Shown piece after piece: positions 44,147 to 54,900 of a DNA stretch of 64,000 bases (position 1 is its first letter; the number at the start of each line of letters is the position of its first letter). Origin of the DNA: Galbibacter mesophilus (lineage in GTDB: Bacteria > Bacteroidota > Bacteroidia > Flavobacteriales > Flavobacteriaceae); assembly GCF_023721415.1 (NCBI RefSeq), contig NZ_JAMQVC010000001.1:682001-746000 (forward strand), given 5' to 3'. The notes under the pieces were generated by a model. The model did no database searches and had not been told where the DNA came from. It saw nothing but the letters and a program-made list of their open reading frames with translations. A program made the translations under genes and the position numbers.

Positions 44147-44239
44147 CATGCAGTTATCCTTCCTCTCCCAAATCTACCAAATTATCTGTTTTCTATGTAA
44201 TATGAAGAAAGAATACTATCAACGAAAATATCAACATTT
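44147..44239 (-). promoter_or_regulatory. B element 3 with shared promoter box
   Basis: Carries TAGATTTG on the minus strand (44169-44176), 101 bases upstream of parD. Sequence matches B1, B2 and B4 over about 80 bp. Confidence 0.65.
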
Positions 44240-44259
44240 CTGGTTATGTCGGCTATTTT

Positions 44260-44511
44260 TTAGGTGGAAATACGCGTTATTTAGGTTCCGAGACCCAATT
44301 TTCAGGTGTTTTGACCAAAATTTTAGCCGTCATGGTTAAAGTTTTGGGTTCCATCGCTAAAGTTTTAAAGAACCCACCTAAAAATTTAAGCGCAATACCC
44401 AAAACTTTAGGTGTCGAGGCTAAAAGTTTGGCTATTTAACCTAAACGTTTAGGTGCGGAGGCTAAAAATTTGGGTAACGGACCTAAAATCTTCGTTACCG
44501 AACCTAAATGG
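44260..44511. repeat. 21-bp palindromic tandem array, 12 units
   Basis: Twelve 21-bp units in perfect register, corresponding unit by unit to the first array except for two missing units (42 bp). Units 1-2 from the right end are identical to the first array; others differ at a few spacer bases. A second A element (44590-44633) and CTGG-rich stretch follow on the right. Confidence 0.85.
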
Positions 44512-44589
44512 TAGGGTTTGCTGGGTGCTGGGTGCCAGATGCTGGATTCTGGAGGTTGGAAACTGGAAAATCATTTCCTTTTTTATTCT

Positions 44590-44633
44590 TACTCGTAAGT
44601 GTCACGAGCGTGACGCTCGCGCTAGCAGGGGAG
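44590..44633 (-). repeat. Palindromic element A5
   Basis: GTGTCACGAGCGTGACGCTC then GCGCTAGCAGGGGAG; includes the perfect hairpin CGAGCG-TGA-CGCTCG. Lies 76 bp downstream of the SLATT gene stop. Confidence 0.75.
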
Positions 44634-44708
44634 AAATGGAATGCCTTATGATGAAAACTTTGTTTCTAAATTAGCTTAAAATAGTTTGTTTTTTAACTCA
44701 GTTGTTTG

Positions 44709-45377
44709 TTACCACACGCTTTTTATTAAAAGTCCAATTATAATTATTGGTGGCAAAATTATCAGTGCGTGATAAATAAATCCAGTTTTTAAATAGTAAT
44801 CGGCTTTTATCTTGAAAACATCAAGCTTGTCCAATTCGTGATATTCAGCTTTCGAAGCTTTAAACATATTATGGTCAATTGGCTGATGATTTTCGTGTCT
44901 TTCTAAAATTCTTTCGTATTTACTCGATATTTTTTCGGCAAATTCTCTTTTCTCATTTAGTTTAGGTTTGTCGTTTAAAGTCTTAAATATCCTTAATTCG
45001 TTATATAAACTCGAGAGTTCAAGTCCGCAATTGTGATATTGTTTTGCTTTTGTACTAAAGTCTTTAGCATTCTCTATTTGTCCGAAAACGAGTAATAATA
45101 TAGAAAGACAAGTAATTGAATAAGCAATTAAATTTTCATCAAATGTTTCTGTCGAATAGATGTTGTAAACAGATAAAAGTCCAACAGCAATGAGGTACAC
45201 AGATAACATACTCAAACATAAATTGGATAAGTCGGCTACTTTTAGAAGTCTCTTATTAGCGTTAAAACGACTTCCTTTAGTCGACCATATTTTATAGTTC
45301 AGTTCCTCAAGAAATGTTTTATCTAAATAGTCTTTGTGTGATTTTTTCTTTTCCAATTTTGGGTTATTTCTTTTCAA
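44709..45377 (-). CDS. SLATT-domain membrane effector protein
   Basis: 222 residues, TTG start at 45377 overlapping the small upstream gene by 14 bp. Two central TM segments (about 48-74 and 82-105) followed by a helical C-terminal region and a third TM (about 194-222). The sequence EELNYKIWSTKGSRFNANKR matches the SLATT family, thought to be pore-forming effectors in nucleotide-signalling or reverse-transcriptase-linked defence. No SMODS, SLOG or RT partner is visible nearby; the only companion is the small coiled-coil gene. Confidence 0.78.
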   Translation of the reverse strand: MKRNNPKLEKKKSHKDYLDKTFLEELNYKIWSTKGSRFNANKRLLKVADLSNLCLSMLSVYLIAVGLLSVYNIYSTETFDENLIAYSITCLSILLLVFGQIENAKDFSTKAKQYHNCGLELSSLYNELRIFKTLNDKPKLNEKREFAEKISSKYERILERHENHQPIDHNMFKASKAEYHELDKLDVFKIKADYYLKTGFIYHALIILPPIIIIGLLIKSVW

Positions 45378-45549
45378 TCCTTTTTAACCTTTCTGTAATA
45401 TCCATTTCATATTCTTCAAGCAATTGTTGATTATTAATTGCAGTATTTACGTCTTTTTTGATGACTTTCAATTCGTTTATTATTCCGTCAAGTTTTTTGT
45501 CTAAAATTATTTGATTGTCTATAATTCTTTGATATTCTTCTGCTGTCAT
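45364..45549 (-). CDS. Small coiled-coil protein, 61 residues
   Basis: ATG at 45549. Heptad-like Leu/Ile spacing over residues 10-60 (KKLDGIINELKVIKKDVNTA) predicts a coiled coil. No known family recognised. It overlaps the SLATT start by 14 bp, so it is probably its partner, perhaps a sensor, adaptor or antidote. Immediately downstream of promoter element B4. Confidence 0.6.
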   Translation of the reverse strand: MTAEEYQRIIDNQIILDKKLDGIINELKVIKKDVNTAINNQQLLEEYEMDITERLKRIEKK

Positions 45550-45589
45550 ATTGGTTGGTTTAAATGTGTGGTAACAACTAAATTACCAC

Positions 45590-45760
45590 AACATGCGGTT
45601 ATACTTCCTCCTACCAAATCTACCAAATTATCTGTTTTCTATATCGAATGAAGAAAGAATACTATCAACGAAATATTAACATTTTCACCAAAGCTGTATA
45701 TTTTTGGAGCCTAGAGGTTGGATATTAGAAGTCGGAAGTCCGGGGACCGAAGAAATAACA
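45590..45760 (-). repeat. B element 4 and array-2 right end
   Basis: B4 (45590-45685) has TAGATTTG on the minus strand (45615-45622), 66 bases upstream of the coiled-coil gene. The tail (TGGAGCCTAGAGGTTGGATA, GTCGGAAGTCCGGGGACCGA) matches the end of array 1 at 39375-39440. It bounds array 2 on the right; the 45761-45914 stretch beyond it is A/T-rich and holds no gene. Confidence 0.65.
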
Positions 45761-45914
45761 TTTCCTTTTTCACTCATTCTCTTTTTGACTCCTTAACCAA
45801 AAAAAGCATAATTAACTAAATCAACCAGTAACCAAATCAACCAAAAAAACTTTCACACATTCCCTTGTTAACTTCTTTACTTCATAAAAAACAACTCATC
45901 GCCTCAACAACAAT

Positions 45915-45944
45915 AAAAAAGTCCCCATGTGCACATGAGGACTT
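45915..45944 (-). terminator. Terminator of the OmpA operon
   Basis: Stem AAGTCC-CATG (45919-45928) with its partner, one G-U pair on the minus strand, 4-base loop, then a U-run. Lies just beyond the stop of the OmpA-family gene. Confidence 0.7.
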
Positions 45945-45969
45945 GAATAGTTGAAAGAGTTAACCAACA

Positions 45970-47904
45970 TCACTCTTCAACAATAATAAAATTAGATCGC
46001 CTATTTAAAGAATGTTCTTCTTCCGCACAGTTAACACCGTTAGAACAGTGGTTTAGTAATCTACTTTCCCCGAAACCTCTAGCTCCTTCAATTCTACCGG
46101 AATCTATTCCGCTGGCAATCAAGTAACGTTTGGTGTTTTCTGCCCGAGCGTTAGAAAGTTTCATATTATAAGTATCAGATCCCCTGGAATCGGTGTGCGA
46201 TTCTATCATGATGTTAAGCGTTGGGAATTCCTTCATTACATACAATACTTTTTTCAAAGCAACTTGCGCCTGTGGGGTAATTTCTGCTTTGTCCAATTCA
46301 AAATAAATAGGGTCAACATCTATTTTCACTTTATCCCCTTCTTTTACGGTTAAACTTTCTAAGGAAGTTAAATACACATCGTTTCCTGTAAGTGCTTCAG
46401 AATGATTTTCCGTAGTTTGCGCAATAAGAGTTTTGGAAGTGTAATTGGTTTTTGAAAAGTGTAATTCGCGTTCGTTTTTAAAAGGAAGCTTCACCTCATA
46501 ATACCCATCTTCATCGGTTTGGAAAGTTTGCGTCACCGAATCCAAAAGTATGTCCCGAACTTCAATATTGGCCTCCGGTAGTGGCTCTTTAGTTTTTGAG
46601 TCATAAACATAACCCGAAAACAATTGATGCATAAGCGGGTCACGTTTTTTAAAGTAATAAATATCGTCGTCGCCTTTCCCCATGCTTCGGTTGGAGGCAA
46701 AATAACCCGTGCGGTCTTTCGGATTGTAAATAAAACTGAAATCATCCATGTTTCCGTTAAGCGTAGGCCCCATGTTTAAAGGGGTTTCATAACTGGTTTT
46801 GGATATAATTTTACTTTGGAAAACATCCATTCCTCCAAGTCCGTAATGGGCATCCGAAGAAAAATACAAAATGCTATCTGTGGCAAACGGAAACATCTCC
46901 CTACCCGGCGTATTAATTTTTGGTCCTAAATTAACCGGTTCGCCGGTGGTGCCATCCTCATAAATTTCAGCCACATAAAGATCAGATTCCCCGTAACCCC
47001 CAGGCATATCCGAGGCAAAATACAAGTATTTGCCATCTGCAGAAATAGCGGGATGTCCACAAGAATAGCGCATTCTGTTAAATTCCAGCGGCTCAATATT
47101 GGTAATGGTTTCTCCGTTTACATAGCCCTTTAAAAGTTCTAGATTAGAAACCCCATCCCGATTGGTTTTAAGTTTGTTTTTTGTAGTATAATTACTGGTA
47201 AAATACACAAACTTATCATCTTTACTGAATACGATAGTTGCATCGTGAAAATTGGTTTTTTCACTCAATTCAAACTTTTTCGCTGGTTTTAGCTCCCCAT
47301 TGCTTTTATTTCTTTCTGAAATATAAAAGTCTAAATAAGGCTGCTTGTTCCACGGATAAATTTTGTCTTTTGAAACTGATGTATCCCGCGCTGAAGAAAA
47401 AATTAGATAATCTTTATAATACATCGGCGCGAAGTCAGACATCGGCGTGTTCACCGATACATTCCTGATTTTGTAAAGTGAATCAGATGCTTTTAATTCA
47501 TCCAAATGACGTTTTTGCGTGGTAATGGCGCTCAGTCTTTCGTAATCGTCTGCGTAAAACTCTTTTATCAATTCGTTGGCTTTTTCATAGTGCCTGCACG
47601 ATTTAGCGGACTGGATGTATTTTATAAAAGTGCTTTCTTTTATATCCTTTTTTTCAAGGTCGTACAGCTTTTCATACCAAGCGTACGCATTTTTATAATC
47701 ATTAATGTTAAAGTAGGAATCTGCCACCCTTTCCACCGTTGCCGGATTCATTTTTTTCGCCTTTTCGATGTTTTTCTCATACTCCTTGGCGGCTTCTTCA
47801 AAGTGATATTCAGTAAACAATTCATCTGCTTTCCAAGTATTTTTTTGGGCATACAAGCCAAAAGAAACGGAGAGCATCGCCAGTATTAATATTCGTATTT
47901 TCAT
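45970..47904 (-). CDS. OmpA-family protein with PD40 propeller
   Basis: 644 residues with a signal peptide (cleavage near LYAQK). TPR-like repeats (about 25-140), a WD40-like PD40 propeller (about 150-430; YLYFASDMPGGYGESDLY), a carboxypeptidase-regulatory-like beta domain (about 440-500) and a C-terminal OmpA domain (about 535-640; IMIESHTDSRGSDTYNMKLS). Member of the T9SS type B operon trio: adhesin-porP/sprF-ompA. It probably anchors the PorP outer-membrane protein to peptidoglycan. Last gene before array 2. Confidence 0.92.
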   Translation of the reverse strand: MKIRILILAMLSVSFGLYAQKNTWKADELFTEYHFEEAAKEYEKNIEKAKKMNPATVERVADSYFNINDYKNAYAWYEKLYDLEKKDIKESTFIKYIQSAKSCRHYEKANELIKEFYADDYERLSAITTQKRHLDELKASDSLYKIRNVSVNTPMSDFAPMYYKDYLIFSSARDTSVSKDKIYPWNKQPYLDFYISERNKSNGELKPAKKFELSEKTNFHDATIVFSKDDKFVYFTSNYTTKNKLKTNRDGVSNLELLKGYVNGETITNIEPLEFNRMRYSCGHPAISADGKYLYFASDMPGGYGESDLYVAEIYEDGTTGEPVNLGPKINTPGREMFPFATDSILYFSSDAHYGLGGMDVFQSKIISKTSYETPLNMGPTLNGNMDDFSFIYNPKDRTGYFASNRSMGKGDDDIYYFKKRDPLMHQLFSGYVYDSKTKEPLPEANIEVRDILLDSVTQTFQTDEDGYYEVKLPFKNERELHFSKTNYTSKTLIAQTTENHSEALTGNDVYLTSLESLTVKEGDKVKIDVDPIYFELDKAEITPQAQVALKKVLYVMKEFPTLNIMIESHTDSRGSDTYNMKLSNARAENTKRYLIASGIDSGRIEGARGFGESRLLNHCSNGVNCAEEEHSLNRRSNFIIVEE

Positions 47905-47922
47905 TTTTAGAGTAGTTTTAGG

Positions 47923-48846
47923 TTAGAAGAATCTTGGTGATTTTGCACGTCTTTTTAGGTCTGGCAAGGAATACCGAAGTATAATTTCGTGCGAACCATC
48001 GTTGTATTTATTGAGTTCTGTTGTGGCATAATCATAGGCATACCCTGCGAAAAAGTTTCGTGAGATTTGAAAGCCTAACAGAAAACTCATGGCATCGTTA
48101 AACCGATACGCTGCACCCACGGTAAACTTTTCCTGAAGCAATGCGTTTAGGGACACATCTACAGTTACGGGCGCTCCCTCAGTATACTTTACCAAGGTTG
48201 AAGGTTTCAGCATAAAATTCGGTGAAATAGGAAACACATAACCACCCATTGCATAAAATTGTGTGGTTTGGTCTACCACCAACTCATCTTCGTCGTTAAA
48301 AGTTTCGGTTTTAATAAAGTTTGGCGTAGAAAGCCCTACATACCAACGGTCGCTGTACAAATAGGTTCCAGCACCAATTATTGGCCGGATGTTGTTTACA
48401 TTATTCTGAAGAATGGGGTCCGCAGTATCTGCATATTCACCTTCAGACCAATCTACGTTTAAAATATCTATCCCTGCATTCATTCCGAAGGAAAGGTAGG
48501 TGTTGTAATTTAATTGAATATTATAGGAAAACACCCCGTTAATGTCCAATGCGTTGGATGGTCCAATATTGTCATTAATGGCGGTAAGTCCCACGCCAAT
48601 ACGTTCCCCTACTTTTCCACCTATAGTTAGTGACTGCGTGGAGGGCGCACCATCGATCCCAACCCATTGAGATCGATGAATTAGGCCGACTTCCAACCGG
48701 TTTGCCCCCGCATACCCTGAATTTAGGGTAAGCGTATTGTACATATATTGCGTAAACTGAGGTTGCTGTTGTGCTTTTGCATTTTGAAAGGCAAAGAAAC
48801 CAAGCGCAAGTATGATGATTGTTTTATATTGAGTGATCGTTTTCAT
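47923..48846 (-). CDS. PorP/SprF family type IX secretion membrane protein
   Basis: 307 residues from the ATG at 48846 (MKTITQYKTIIILALGFFAF); the longer frame runs into the adhesin 3' end. Signal peptide ending near NAKAQQ, followed by the PorP core QFTQYMYNTLTLNSGYAGA and beta-strand-rich repeats to the C-terminus. It partners type B T9SS substrates in export or surface attachment. 18 bp upstream of the OmpA gene. Confidence 0.94.
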   Translation of the reverse strand: MKTITQYKTIIILALGFFAFQNAKAQQQPQFTQYMYNTLTLNSGYAGANRLEVGLIHRSQWVGIDGAPSTQSLTIGGKVGERIGVGLTAINDNIGPSNALDINGVFSYNIQLNYNTYLSFGMNAGIDILNVDWSEGEYADTADPILQNNVNNIRPIIGAGTYLYSDRWYVGLSTPNFIKTETFNDEDELVVDQTTQFYAMGGYVFPISPNFMLKPSTLVKYTEGAPVTVDVSLNALLQEKFTVGAAYRFNDAMSFLLGFQISRNFFAGYAYDYATTELNKYNDGSHEIILRYSLPDLKRRAKSPRFF

Positions 48847-48986
48847 CTGGTTATTTTTTTTATTTCTATTGGTCAGATGGAATGTCATGATTAACATATC
48901 GTTGAATTCGAAATTTGTTAAATGACATTTCATAAGAATACTATTATTGAGATTGTTTTTGATGGATTTTACACACATGATTTTCA

Positions 48987-51900
48987 TTATTTTGCGATGT
49001 ATAACCATCCCGATTTATCTTCGCCCAACTCGTCTATTTTTAGCGAGTAGAAATAAACCCCAGCGGGCAATTCTTGATCTCTGTTTACGGCACCACTTAC
49101 ATTGGCAATACCTGTCCAATTGTTTTGGTATCCAACCATTTCGTAAACCTTGTTTCCGTAGCGGTTAAACACTTTTAGCACGCTATTCGGGTATTTTTCA
49201 ATACATTCTATTCTGAAGAAATCGTTATAACCATCATTGTTTGGCGTAAACTCATTGAAAACCGTTAAGCAACTAAGCTCAATAATTACCTCCGCAGTGT
49301 TATTATCCAAGCTGTCGTCCATTGGTGTGGTAGCGCTAATGGTAGCCACGTTGGTGTGGGTTCCAGTTGGATTTACCTGAACACGAATAACTAGCGTAGC
49401 GGTTTGGCTGGCACCTAAAGCATCTATGTCCCAAACCCCATTAGCGGCAAAATAAGTTCCTGTTGAAGCCGTATGCTGCTGATATGTAAATCCTGAAGCA
49501 ATTACCTCATCTACAATTACATCCGTAAATTCAGTTGCCCCCGTATTAGTTACAGTAACCGTGAATTCAATAAACTCACCAACAAGTGGGGTTATGTTGT
49601 CTACCGTTTTTGTAATGATAATATCAGAAACTGGAATGTTTTCAATAGTCAATTCGTCTGTGGTATTATCATTGGCACTACCTTGACCGTTAGTAGCCGT
49701 TACCACAACATCATAAACCCCTTCAGAAAGTTCGTTTGCGGTTGGGATTTGCAACGTCCAAGTATCATCGCCGTTATCAGTTAAATCACCATCGCCTTCG
49801 GTGTATATGTTTCCATCAACCTCAACGGTAAGGTCATCTGAAGAAGTAGCAGTACCAACAATTTCTGGTGTTGGGTCTTGAGTAACGATTTCAGCTACCG
49901 TTGGCGTTACTGGCGGCGCGTCGTCTAGAATGATTAAAATCCTAAGTTCATCTGTCGTTACATCGGTAACGGTAGCACCCGCAGTATTCATAGCCGTTGC
50001 AACTACATTATAAACGCCCTCTGGCAATGCTTGAATACTTGGAATGGTTAGCGACCATGTATTATCACCATTGTCTACCAAACTTCCTGCACCTTCAGCA
50101 TATACCGTTCCATTAACGGCAACTGTTAATTCATTTACCGAATCGGCTGTTCCCATAATTGTTGGCGTAGTATCGTCAGTCACCAGTGGTATCACGGTTG
50201 GCACCGTAATATCATCCCCACTTCTTACACCGTCGTCTATTATAAGTTCGTTTGTGGTATTATCGGTCACTGAATTGTTTGCATCATCCGTTACCGTTGC
50301 AATAACATCATATTCTCCGTCGGGCAGTGCGTCGGAATCTGGAATTTGCAATGCCCATGTATTATCTTCATTGTCGGTCAGGTCTCCGTCTCCTTCCGTG
50401 TAAACCACTCCGTTCACTTCTACGGTTAGCATATCTTCAGAGTCAGCTGTTCCAGTTACATAAGGTGTAACATCACTTGTAACCAATTTATTAACCGTTG
50501 GAGTGTTTGGTAAATCAGCTTCAATAGTCAGCTCATCTGTAGTGTTATCAGTTGCTGTATTTCCAGCTGGGTCGGTAGCGGTCGCCACTATGTCGTATGT
50601 TCCTTCGGGAAGTGCATCAGCATTTGGAATTTGCAATGTCCATGTATCATCGTTATTATCTGTAAGATGAACACCCCCTTCTTGATAAGTAATGCCATTT
50701 ACAGCAACCGTTAATTCGTCAACTGAATCTGCAGTACCCGTAATTGTCGGAGTAGTATCGTTAGTTGCTAATGGAGTTACGGTAGGCATATTAGGCGCCA
50801 TGGTATCAATAGTAAGCTCGTTGAGGGTACTATCGTTATTTGTATTTCCGAAACTATCGGTTACTTCAGCTTTTACATCGTAGAAACCATCAGTCAGCGA
50901 TTGATTATCGGGTATCTGAAGCGTCCAAGTATCATCTACATTGTCAGTTAAATTTCCGTCACCTTCCGTATAAACTACATTATTTACTTCAACAGTTAGG
51001 TCGTTACTGGAAGTGGCTGTTCCCGTAATTTCTGGTGTTGTATCCGCAGTAGTCAACAATTCTACCGTAGGCGCAGTTGGCATGCTAGTGCTAATGGTAA
51101 CTTCATCCGTGGTAGTATCCGTGGAAGTGTTGTTCGCATTATCCGTTGCCGTGGCTACCACATCATATGTACCGTCTGGCAGTTCGTTGCCTGCTGGAAT
51201 CTGCAACGCCCATGTATTGTCTCCATTGTCGGTTAAATTTCCTTCGCCTTCCGAATAAACAACATTATTTATGGCAACAGTTAGATCGTCTTGAGACATT
51301 GCTGTTCCTGTAATCAACGGAGTTGTATCATTCGTGTTCAATACATCTACAGTAGGATTGTTTGGAAGTGTCGAATTAATCGTCAGTTCATCAACTGTTG
51401 CATCATTGGAAGTATTTCCTGCTGCATCGGTAGCTGTAACGGCTACATCGTACGTTCCGTCTGCCAATTCGTTGCCGGTTGGAATTTGAAGTTTCCAAGT
51501 ATCATCGGTGTTATCCATTAAATTCCCATCACCTTCGGTATAGGTAACGCCATCAACCACAATCGTTAAATCGTCTGCGGAATCGGCCGTCCCTGTTATT
51601 TCGGGAGTTGTGTCATTCGTTACCATAGCGTTTACAGTAGGCACTGTAGGAGCAGTAGTGTCAATGGTCACTTCATCAGTAGTTGTGTCGCTATTAATAT
51701 TTCCAAAACTATCAGTCACTACTGCGGAAACGTCATAAATATTGTCTGGCAGTTCATTTCCATCCGGAATTTGAAGCGCCCAAGTATCATCGCCGTTATC
51801 GGTTAAATTTCCATCACCTTCTGAATAGGTGATACCGTTGATTGCAACCGTTAAGTCATTAGCGGAAGTAGCCGTTCCAGTAATCATCGGAGTTGTATCG

Positions 51901-54900
51901 GCGGTTATCAATGTATTTACTGAAGGAATACTTGGCAAGCTTGTACTAATGGATACTTCATCCACCGTAGCATCCGATGAGGAGTTTCCAGCAGCATCAT
52001 TAGCCGTGGCAATTACATCGTAAACGCCATCTGGCAATTCATCTCCATTCGGAATTTGAAGCGCCCAAGTATCATCACCATTATCAGTTAAGTTTCCATC
52101 GCCTTCTGAGTATGTTACACCATTTATGGATACTGTTAAATCAGCATCAGAATCTGATGTTCCCGTAATTTCCGGTGTAGTATCGTTTGTCGCCAAAGTA
52201 TCCACTGTTGGAATGCTAGGCGGTATAGTATCAATAGTGAGTTCGTTTACCGTTGCATCATTGGCACTAATTGCACCATTTGTAAGCGTTGCTTCTACAT
52301 CGTAAACGCCATCTGGCAGTTCGCTTCCTGTTGGAATTTGTAACGTCCAAGTATCATTTCCATTATCCGTTAAATTTCCATCGCCTTCCGTATAGACAAT
52401 TCCATTGACTTCCACGGTTAGGTCGTTAACCGAATCTGCTGTTCCCGTAATTGTGGGTGTAGTATCTGTAGTGGTTAAAAAGTCAACCGTCGGCGTATTC
52501 GGAGCCGAAGCATTTATAGTCAGCTCATCCACGGTTATGTCCGTAGCCACATTTCCAGCATCATCTGTTGCAGTTGCCACCACGTCGTATGTCCCGTCCG
52601 GCAAGGTATTGGTATTTGGAATCTCCAATGTCCATGTATCATTTCCGTTATCGGTAAGGTCTCCATCACCTTCCGTGTAAGTAATTCCATTTACTTCAAC
52701 CGTAAGCTGGTCTTCCGAAGTGGCTGTTCCCGAAATACTCGGTGTGTTATTATTAGTGGTTAAAGGAACAACCGTTGGAATTTCAGGAGCGGTAAGGTCA
52801 ATTTCCAGTTCGTTCGTTGTAGTATCATTGGCCGTGTTTCCAGCTGTATCAGTGGCTGTTGCAACTACATCATAAACATTTTCAGGAAGTTCATTTCCAA
52901 CAGGAATTTGAAGTGACCAAGTATCGTCGCCGTTATCGGTCAGGTTACCGTCGCCTTCGGAATAGGTAATTCCATTTATTTCAACAGAAATACTATCTGC
53001 GGAATCGGCTGTACCTGTCAGCACAGGAGTTGTATCATTGGTGGTTTGCGCATCTACTGTTGGCGTAGTTGGCTCGGTAACATTTACTGAAAATGCTAGT
53101 GCTGCTGAAGCACTTGCGTTACATGTTCCGTTATCGGTAGTAACCGTCGCTTCAATCGTAGCATCTGCATCCGCTACCAGTTCACTTCCCGCTATATCAA
53201 AACTGAAAGTTAGACCTGCTGCAACAGTGGCATTGTAATCTGTTCCATTTACGGTTAGTATTATTGTGTCGCCAACGGCAGCATCACCAGCAACAGTTCC
53301 TGAAATTGTAACGTCGGTTTGCGATTCGGCAATATTAATGATATTGTCGCCTGCTATGTTTCCGCTAAAAGCGATAGTCGGATTCAAATCATTTTCCAGT
53401 ACCGTTACATTGGTAACTGCTAAATCTCCCGCTATGTTGTCGCATCCAGTAACATTGCTGGTAATGCTTGTGTAAAAATTAATGGGTGTGGCTGCTGCAG
53501 TTAAACCGGTTATAGTTAATGAGCCGTCCACGCCGATGCTGTAAGTAGCGCCTCCTTGGGTAAGCCCATCGGTAATTTGAGATGTTTTATTGTTGTCAAA
53601 ATACCATGAAAATGAGCCTTCGATACTGCTGGTTGCATTTAAAGTAATGGTGTTGCCCTCACAAAAGTTATTTTCGGCTCCTGTTACAGAAATGTCTGCC
53701 GCCAAAGGTCTATCCAATGCGGTTACATTTACGGCAACCCTTGCCGATTCTGTTGTGCATCCTGCTTTAGCCGCCGCTACATAAAAAGTGCTGTTGGCAG
53801 TAATAACGGGTGTTGTAAACGTAGCTCCAGAACTTACTGTTGTTAATAGATTTCCTCCTTCAGCTGCATCATACCATCTTATTTCCAAATCAGTAGGATT
53901 GCTGGTAGCAATTAAGTCGGCTGTTTCTCCAATACAAACAGCTTTATCAACTGTTGAAGCATCCAAAGTGGGTAATGCAGGTGTTCTAACTACTCCAAAC
54001 AAATCTAAGCTTTGCGCAATTTCTAAATTCAGCAAAGAAGAGTACCTTATGGTAAGCCTGTCTATTGGCGCGCCCGGACTATACGGAATGGTAGTTGGTA
54101 AATTTTGATTTGCCCGAATTTGTATTAACGAAAGTACATCGGCAGTCAACAAGCTATTGAAGGACACCGTTTGCACGACTTCCCCTTTATTGCTGGCTAT
54201 TACGTCTATTCCATTTAGCGCTCCCACCGCCAAGAGTCCAGGGGAGAGTCGAAGTCTGATATTAAAATTATCCGAAGCGTTGGAAGAGCCTTCAAAATAT
54301 ATGGACTGTTGAATGGAGGCGGCTACACTTAATATCCCCAAGTTTAACCTTGAAAAACTATTAACATTCCCATCGATTGCATTTCTGGGATTAGCAACGC
54401 CCGCGCCTCCAAGATTTAATAAATCCAAAGAAATTCCGGTTCCATCAAAGGAGGTGAAGGCAGCATTTGCACATTCGGCGCTATTCGTTACGTAATAAGC
54501 CCCGTAAAGTCCCAGTCTTTTCGTGTTACCCAAGCCCACCAATGAACCTACGCGGTTGGTGAGACGAATTCGGTTATAATTTTGACTTGGCGTTACCGCT
54601 ATAAAAAATTCCCCGCTGGCATTGGTAACAATCCTTAACCTTCCGCTGGAAAAATCGTTATCAGTTTCTGAGCGTCCCGTTAAAATAGGTGTTTCACCAT
54701 TACGAGCCTCAACTGTGAATTCCTGATTTCCTATAAGAACAATTCCTAAAACATCAGAAAGAAGCCCGCCCAGGGTACCACCCAACAGTGCTGGCAAAAG
54801 ATTGGCTTCAGTATCAATTTTAATATAGGTAGTGGTATTTGCCGGAACCATGGCCGGGTATTGTAGTTCAATATGACCAGAATACGCTCCTATACCGAGT

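Noticed and set aside
33811-45760. Classical integron
   Set aside because: No tyrosine recombinase, and the A/B ends do not show recognisable attC core sites by eye; only the cassette logic is similar.
50044-53784. Several antisense ORFs across the adhesin repeats
   Set aside because: Recurrent shadows of the 285-bp Ig repeat units, all with the same periodic composition and no start or RBS logic.
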